A DNA stretch of 64,000 bases from JAEUHO01 sp046350655. GTDB taxonomy: Bacteria > Planctomycetota > PLA2 > JAEUHO01. Positions 60,570 to 64,000 of this stretch are shown here, piece after piece. Location: assembly GCA_046350655.1 (NCBI GenBank), contig JAXMAB010000006.1, positions 124,001 to 188,000 on the forward strand, given 5' to 3'. The notes under the pieces were generated by a model. It saw only the letters and a program-made list of their open reading frames with translations. It was not told where the DNA came from and did not search any database. The first letter of the stretch is position 1, and each line of letters starts with the position of its first letter. The position numbers and the translations under genes are program-made.

Positions 60570-62138
60570 ATGACGTCCCCGTCCCCCGCCTCCCCGGCGG
60601 CCCCGTCCGTCGGCCTGCGGGCCCTGCGCGCCGCGCTCGCGGTCGTCCCCGCCGCCCCCAAGTTCAACCCGGTCGCGGACGCGATCGCGAAGGCCACCGC
60701 GCTCAACGAGGCGGGCATCGCCTCGACGCTGCAGTCGTTCGCGTCGATGCCGGCGTCCACCGGGATCCTCGCGAACCCGCCGCTCTACGAGACGCCGGTG
60801 GTCTGCGGGGGCAAGGAGGTCCGCCTCAAGGTCCGCGGCTTTGCGATCCGCGGCATGGTGCACGAGTCCGACATCGTGCGCCGCTCGGCGAGCGCGTGGG
60901 ACGTCGTCTTCGCGGGCCTCTTCGCCCGCAAGCCCGCCGCGGGCGAGTCCGGCTTCCTGCGCGCGATCGTCGACCGGGCCTTCGGCCGCGCCTTCGGCGA
61001 CGGCACGCAGACGCTGGGCGCCGCGGGCGTCACGCTCGAGGAGCTGGCCGCGTTCGTGCTCGCGTCGCCGAAGGGCGGCCCCGAGGTCGCGATCCAGTAC
61101 GCCGCGTGCCACCGCAAGGCGCGCCTCCTCGCCCGCGGCCGCACGATCCCGGCCATCAACGACGACCGCCGCGCGGGCCACCTGCTCCTCGACTTCTTCC
61201 AGGTGCACGCCGCGAACATCGCCGTGGGCGTCGCCGCGATCCACCTGTCGCGCGCCTCGGGCTCGCCCGCGGCCGCCGCGACCGACCTCTCGAACCGCCT
61301 GTTCGGCCGCGCCGCGCGCAAGGGCCGCTCGGCCCTCGGCAGCGTCTACGACGCGCTGCTCGGCCGTCCGACCCCGCCCGCGCTCGCCGACGTCCTCGAG
61401 GGCATGGGCGCGATCCAGATCCACCACGGCTCCGCCGGCAGCAACATGGTCGCGCGGTACCTCACCACGCTCCACGTCCCCGCCGTCGCCGACTTCTTCG
61501 TGGGCGCCCACATCGCGCTCGACTGCGACCGCCACTTCGGCGCCATCCACGACATGACGCGCTTCCTCGAGCGCATCGAGCGCCTCCCCGCCGCCGAGGT
61601 CGACGCCGCGATCCGCGCCGCGGTCCTCCACGGCGGCCTCCCGACCTTCGGCCACCCCGAGATCTCGGCCGCCGGCCGCGGCAAGACCGTCGAGCAGGAC
61701 CCGCGCCCGGCGATCTACCTCGCGCCGCTCCTCGCCGCGATCGACGCCGGCACCGTCGCGCTCGACCCGCACCGCCGCGCGCGCCTCCGCCTCCTCCAGC
61801 GCATCTACCAGGTCGCGTTCGTCGAGGGCGTGGTCAAGCCCGGTCGCGAGACCGAGGACCCGCTGCGCCTCACGCCGAACACCGACTTCGGCGCGTGGGG
61901 CGTGCAGGAGGCCCTCGGCGTCGCCGAGGTGCACCGCACGTTCCTCACGTACTGCTTCCGCGGCTTCGGCTGGGTGATGGACGCCCGCGAGCAGCTGCAG
62001 CAGAAGATCATCCGCCCGGTGATCCCGCCGGAGCCGACCATCGTGCCGAAGCCGGACGGCGACGACACGATCCCCGCGATGATCCGCTCGGTGCACGACC
62101 GCCTCGCGGCGTCCGCCGAGGCCTTCGCCAAGCGCTGA
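60570..62138 (+). CDS. Citrate synthase-like protein
   Basis: 522 residues from ATG at 60570; TATCCT lies about 40 nt upstream with GGAG at 60557. It resembles the citrate/2-methylcitrate synthase fold. IHHGSAGSNMVARYLTTLHV stands where citrate synthases have the first catalytic His and the S-x-x-x-R helix. VADFFVGAHIALDCDRHFGA covers the second region, and LPTFGHPEISAAGRGKTVEQ followed by DPRP matches the G-F-G-H...D-P-R segment that binds oxaloacetate. The usual plain GPLHGGA motif is missing, so this is a divergent member. No signal peptide. If active, 2-methylcitrate or another acyl-CoA condensation is possible. Moderate certainty on family, low on substrate. Confidence 0.65.
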   Translation: MTSPSPASPAAPSVGLRALRAALAVVPAAPKFNPVADAIAKATALNEAGIASTLQSFASMPASTGILANPPLYETPVVCGGKEVRLKVRGFAIRGMVHESDIVRRSASAWDVVFAGLFARKPAAGESGFLRAIVDRAFGRAFGDGTQTLGAAGVTLEELAAFVLASPKGGPEVAIQYAACHRKARLLARGRTIPAINDDRRAGHLLLDFFQVHAANIAVGVAAIHLSRASGSPAAAATDLSNRLFGRAARKGRSALGSVYDALLGRPTPPALADVLEGMGAIQIHHGSAGSNMVARYLTTLHVPAVADFFVGAHIALDCDRHFGAIHDMTRFLERIERLPAAEVDAAIRAAVLHGGLPTFGHPEISAAGRGKTVEQDPRPAIYLAPLLAAIDAGTVALDPHRRARLRLLQRIYQVAFVEGVVKPGRETEDPLRLTPNTDFGAWGVQEALGVAEVHRTFLTYCFRGFGWVMDAREQLQQKIIRPVIPPEPTIVPKPDGDDTIPAMIRSVHDRLAASAEAFAKR

Positions 62139-62204
62139 CGTCCCTCCCGCGCGGCCGCGCCCGCGGTCGCGTGGGGGAAGCTCCCGGGTCCGCGTCCCCC
62201 GCGC

Positions 62205-62227
62205 GGGGACGCGAGGCCCGGTGGCCG
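62205..62227 (+). repeat. Dispersed repeat copy, long form
   Basis: GGGGACGCGAGGCCCGGTGG followed by CCG, between the convergent citrate-synthase-like gene and the uracil glycosylase gene. Confidence 0.8.
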
Positions 62228-62240
62228 TCGTGCCCGTCCG

Positions 62241-62965
62241 TCACGGGACGCGGATCCCCGCGTCGGCGAGCGCGCGCTCGGCGAGCGGGGCCCAGCCGCG
62301 GTCGCGGCGGGGCTCGCCGGGCTCGGGTGGGGGATCGACGTCACGACCACGCCCGTGCCCTCGAGCGCCGCCTCCGCGCGGGCCTTCGCGAACGCGCCGA
62401 CGCCGACCACGCGGCGCGCGCCGAGGAGGTCGACGACGCGGCGCAGCGCGCGGTCGCACGCCGCGAACAGCGCCGCGCGCTCGGCCGCGGGCAGCTTGTC
62501 GGGGGTGCGGTTGAGCCCGCTCGCCTCGAGGAACGCGAGCGGGCAGTAGTTGGCGACGAAGAAGCGCGCGAAGAACGCCTCGGGCCCGCCGAACCGGTCG
62601 CGCACCCAGCCCCAGAGCCGCGTGCCCGAGACCTCGGAGCGCTCGCACGCGAAGCCCGTCACGGGCCGCTTCGGGTGCGTGCGGGCGGGCGCGCCGACGT
62701 CGCCGCGCACGCCGAGCAGGTCGCGCACGACCGCGACGTCGCCGAAGGGCACGCCGGTCTGCGCCATGCCGAACGGGCCCGGGTTCATGCCCAGGAACAG
62801 CGCCTCCTTCCGGCCGCCGCCCCAGCGCGCGAGGTAGGCCTCGTGGGGGCCCCGCGCGTAGACGAGCGGGTCGTACACGTACGCCACCGGCGGGGCGAAG
62901 GTCAGCGCGTCCACCTCGCGGGCGAGGTCGCGCGACACGGCGGCGAGGGGCGGCACGGCGGGCAC
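62241..62965 (-). pseudogene. SMUG1-type uracil-DNA glycosylase, frameshifted near its 3' end
   Basis: GTG at 62965 preceded by TACGCT and 6 nt. About 215 residues read in one frame with clear single-strand-selective uracil-DNA glycosylase features: PVAYVYDPLVYARGPHEAYL, EALFLGMNPGPFGMAQTGVP (catalytic loop), VANYCPLAFLEASGLNRTPD, RRVVGVGAFAKARAEAALEG and TSIPHPSPASP (HPSP uracil loop). Just after this a run of four G on the plus strand (62309-62312) shifts the frame. The expected ending RRDRGWAPLAERALADAGIR continues in the adjacent frame to TGA at 62241. One extra base in the run would restore it. Without it the protein gains an unrelated tail. Mutation or base-call error; the same kind of lesion occurs at 40030. 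Confidence 0.82.
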
Positions 62966-62971
62966 GGGCGC

Positions 62972-62977
62972 AGCGTA
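62972..62977 (-). promoter_or_regulatory. Candidate -10 box TACGCT, leaderless start
   Basis: Minus-strand TACGCT, 6 nt (gcgccc), GTG at 62965. Confidence 0.5.
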
Positions 62978-63114
62978 GCCACGCCGGGCCGGCCGTCACG
63001 CGCGGGTCGCCGTCCGCGGCCCGCCGCGACGGTCGGCGCGGGCCGTCGCGGGCGCCGCGTGCCGGGTATCCTCGACCGCTTCCCCCCGAGCCCGACGGCT
63101 CCAAGAGGTTCCCC

Positions 63115-64000
63115 GTGGACGACTTCCACCACAAGCACGGCCGGCTCCACTGCGAGGACGTGCCGCTCGACCGGCTCGCCGAGGTCGTGGGCACGCCGGC
63201 GTACGTCTACAGCGTCCGCACCGTCGTGGAGCACGTGAAGCGCCTGCGGGAGGCGTTCGCCGAGCTCGACCCGCTGCTGTGCTACGCGCTCAAGGCCAAC
63301 GGCAACCTCGCGCTGCTCGACGTGGTGCGCCGCGCCGGCGCCGGCTTCGACGTCGTGTCGGGCGGCGAGCTCGCGCGCGTGCTGTCGGTGGGGGCCGCGC
63401 CGTCGACCGTCGTGTTCGCGGGCGTCGGCAAGACCGTCGCCGAGATGGAGCAGGCGCTGAAGGCGGGCATCCTCGCGTTCAACGTCGAGAGCGAGGAGGA
63501 GGTCGAGGTGCTCGCGGCGGTGGCGGCGCGCGTGAAGCGCCGGGCCGGCGTCGCGATCCGCGTCAACCCCGACGTGGACCCGAAGACGCACACCTACATC
63601 TCGACGGGCAAGAAGGAGTCGAAGTTCGGCGTCGACCTCGAGCGCGGCGAGGCCCTCGCGCGTCGCGTGCTCGCCCTCGACAGCCTCGAGCTGCGCGGCA
63701 TCCAGTGCCACATCGGCTCGCAGATCACGACCGTCGAGCCGTACGTCCAGGCGCTCGAGAAGACGGTGGCGCTGGCCCGCAAGCTCCGCGCCGACGCGCC
63801 GGCGCTCCAGTACGTCGACATGGGCGGCGGCTTCGGCATCTGGTACCGCGACGCGGCGGCGCCGGAGATCGCGGCGTACGCGAAGGCGATGGTGCCCGTG
63901 CTGCGCGGCTCGGGCTTCCGCCTGATCCTCGAGCCCGGCCGCGTGATCGTCGGCAACGCCGGCGTGCTGCTGACGCGCGTCCTCTACCGCAAGACGTCGG
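63115..64000 (+). CDS. lysA: Diaminopimelate decarboxylase, C-terminus off window
   Basis: About 295 codons seen from GTG at 63115; the gene leaves the right edge. PLP enzyme making lysine from meso-diaminopimelate. TPAYVYSVRTVVEHVKRLRE, then the PLP lysine in LCYALKANGNLALLDVVRRA, GAGFDVVSGGELARVLSVGA, RVNPDVDPKTHTYISTGKKE with SKFG next, QCHIGSQITTVEPYVQALEK, MGGGFGIWY (phosphate loop) and LEPGRVIVGNAG are all family signatures. A TATCCT box (63067-63072) and an AAGAGG site precede the start. Confidence 0.95.
   Translation, partial: MDDFHHKHGRLHCEDVPLDRLAEVVGTPAYVYSVRTVVEHVKRLREAFAELDPLLCYALKANGNLALLDVVRRAGAGFDVVSGGELARVLSVGAAPSTVVFAGVGKTVAEMEQALKAGILAFNVESEEEVEVLAAVAARVKRRAGVAIRVNPDVDPKTHTYISTGKKESKFGVDLERGEALARRVLALDSLELRGIQCHIGSQITTVEPYVQALEKTVALARKLRADAPALQYVDMGGGFGIWYRDAAAPEIAAYAKAMVPVLRGSGFRLILEPGRVIVGNAGVLLTRVLYRKTS

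Overview
The window is bacterial, very GC-rich (by eye about three quarters G+C) and densely coded. It has no rRNA, tRNA, CRISPR array, prophage or insertion sequence that I can recognise. The cytochrome/DUF1592 + DUF1552 gene pair, DUF1579 secreted proteins, FG-GAP lipoprotein, many thioredoxin-fold exported proteins and an LPS gene (kdsB) suggest a Gram-negative planctomycete-like bacterium. A myxobacterium-like lineage is the main alternative. This placement is an inference.

Layout. 1-10.7 kb: the start of a biotin-dependent carboxylase beta subunit (minus), a tandem pair of exported paralogues, a family-2 glycosyltransferase, the DUF1592/DUF1552 pair, and an unknown secreted protein overlapping a membrane-anchored spermidine-synthase-like protein. 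10.7-22.5 kb: M1 aminopeptidase with HEAT tail, small HEAT protein, MarC, glycine dehydrogenase (gcvP), exported thioredoxin, HrpB helicase, DinB. 22.6-30.4 kb: FG-GAP lipoprotein with a 23-glycine run, thioredoxin lipoprotein, a 747-residue GDDxY-repeat protein, a two-gene TPR/membrane operon, a lipoprotein and a phosphodiesterase. 30.5-34.7 kb: a biotin operon bioB-bioF-bioDA in which BioD and BioA are one protein. 34.7-40.9 kb: methylmalonyl-CoA epimerase, rhomboid protease, a thioredoxin-fold gene with an in-frame TGA at the redox position (probable selenoprotein), methylmalonyl-CoA mutase large subunit and two DUF1579 genes, one frameshifted. 41-49 kb: RluD, HEAT protein, SurA-like chaperone, lipoprotein, KdsB, a small membrane protein, CTP synthase. 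49.3-56.3 kb: a heavy-metal efflux operon (His/Cys-rich protein, RND adaptor, RND pump, His-rich lipoprotein, CDF transporter). 56.4-64 kb: lipoprotein, glycyl-tRNA synthetase, FliA/WhiG-type sigma factor, citrate-synthase-like protein, frameshifted uracil-DNA glycosylase, start of lysA.

The genes interlock. Biotin made by the bio operon would charge the carboxylase at the left edge. That carboxylase, the epimerase and the mutase make up propionyl-CoA to succinyl-CoA, although the three genes are scattered and the mutase B12 subunit is not in the window.

Three genome-scale signals stand out. First, a short repeat, GGGCCTCGCGTCCC or its complement, occurs over 30 times in 64 kb. It is found in both orientations, between and inside genes, sometimes as long hairpins and once as a 19-bp tandem array. 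Second, many genes have a TAnnnT box exactly 6 nt before the start codon, as expected for leaderless transcripts. Third, the TGA codon in the thioredoxin gene at 36.4 kb reads UGPC and is followed at bacterial SECIS distance by a hairpin whose loop starts with GG.
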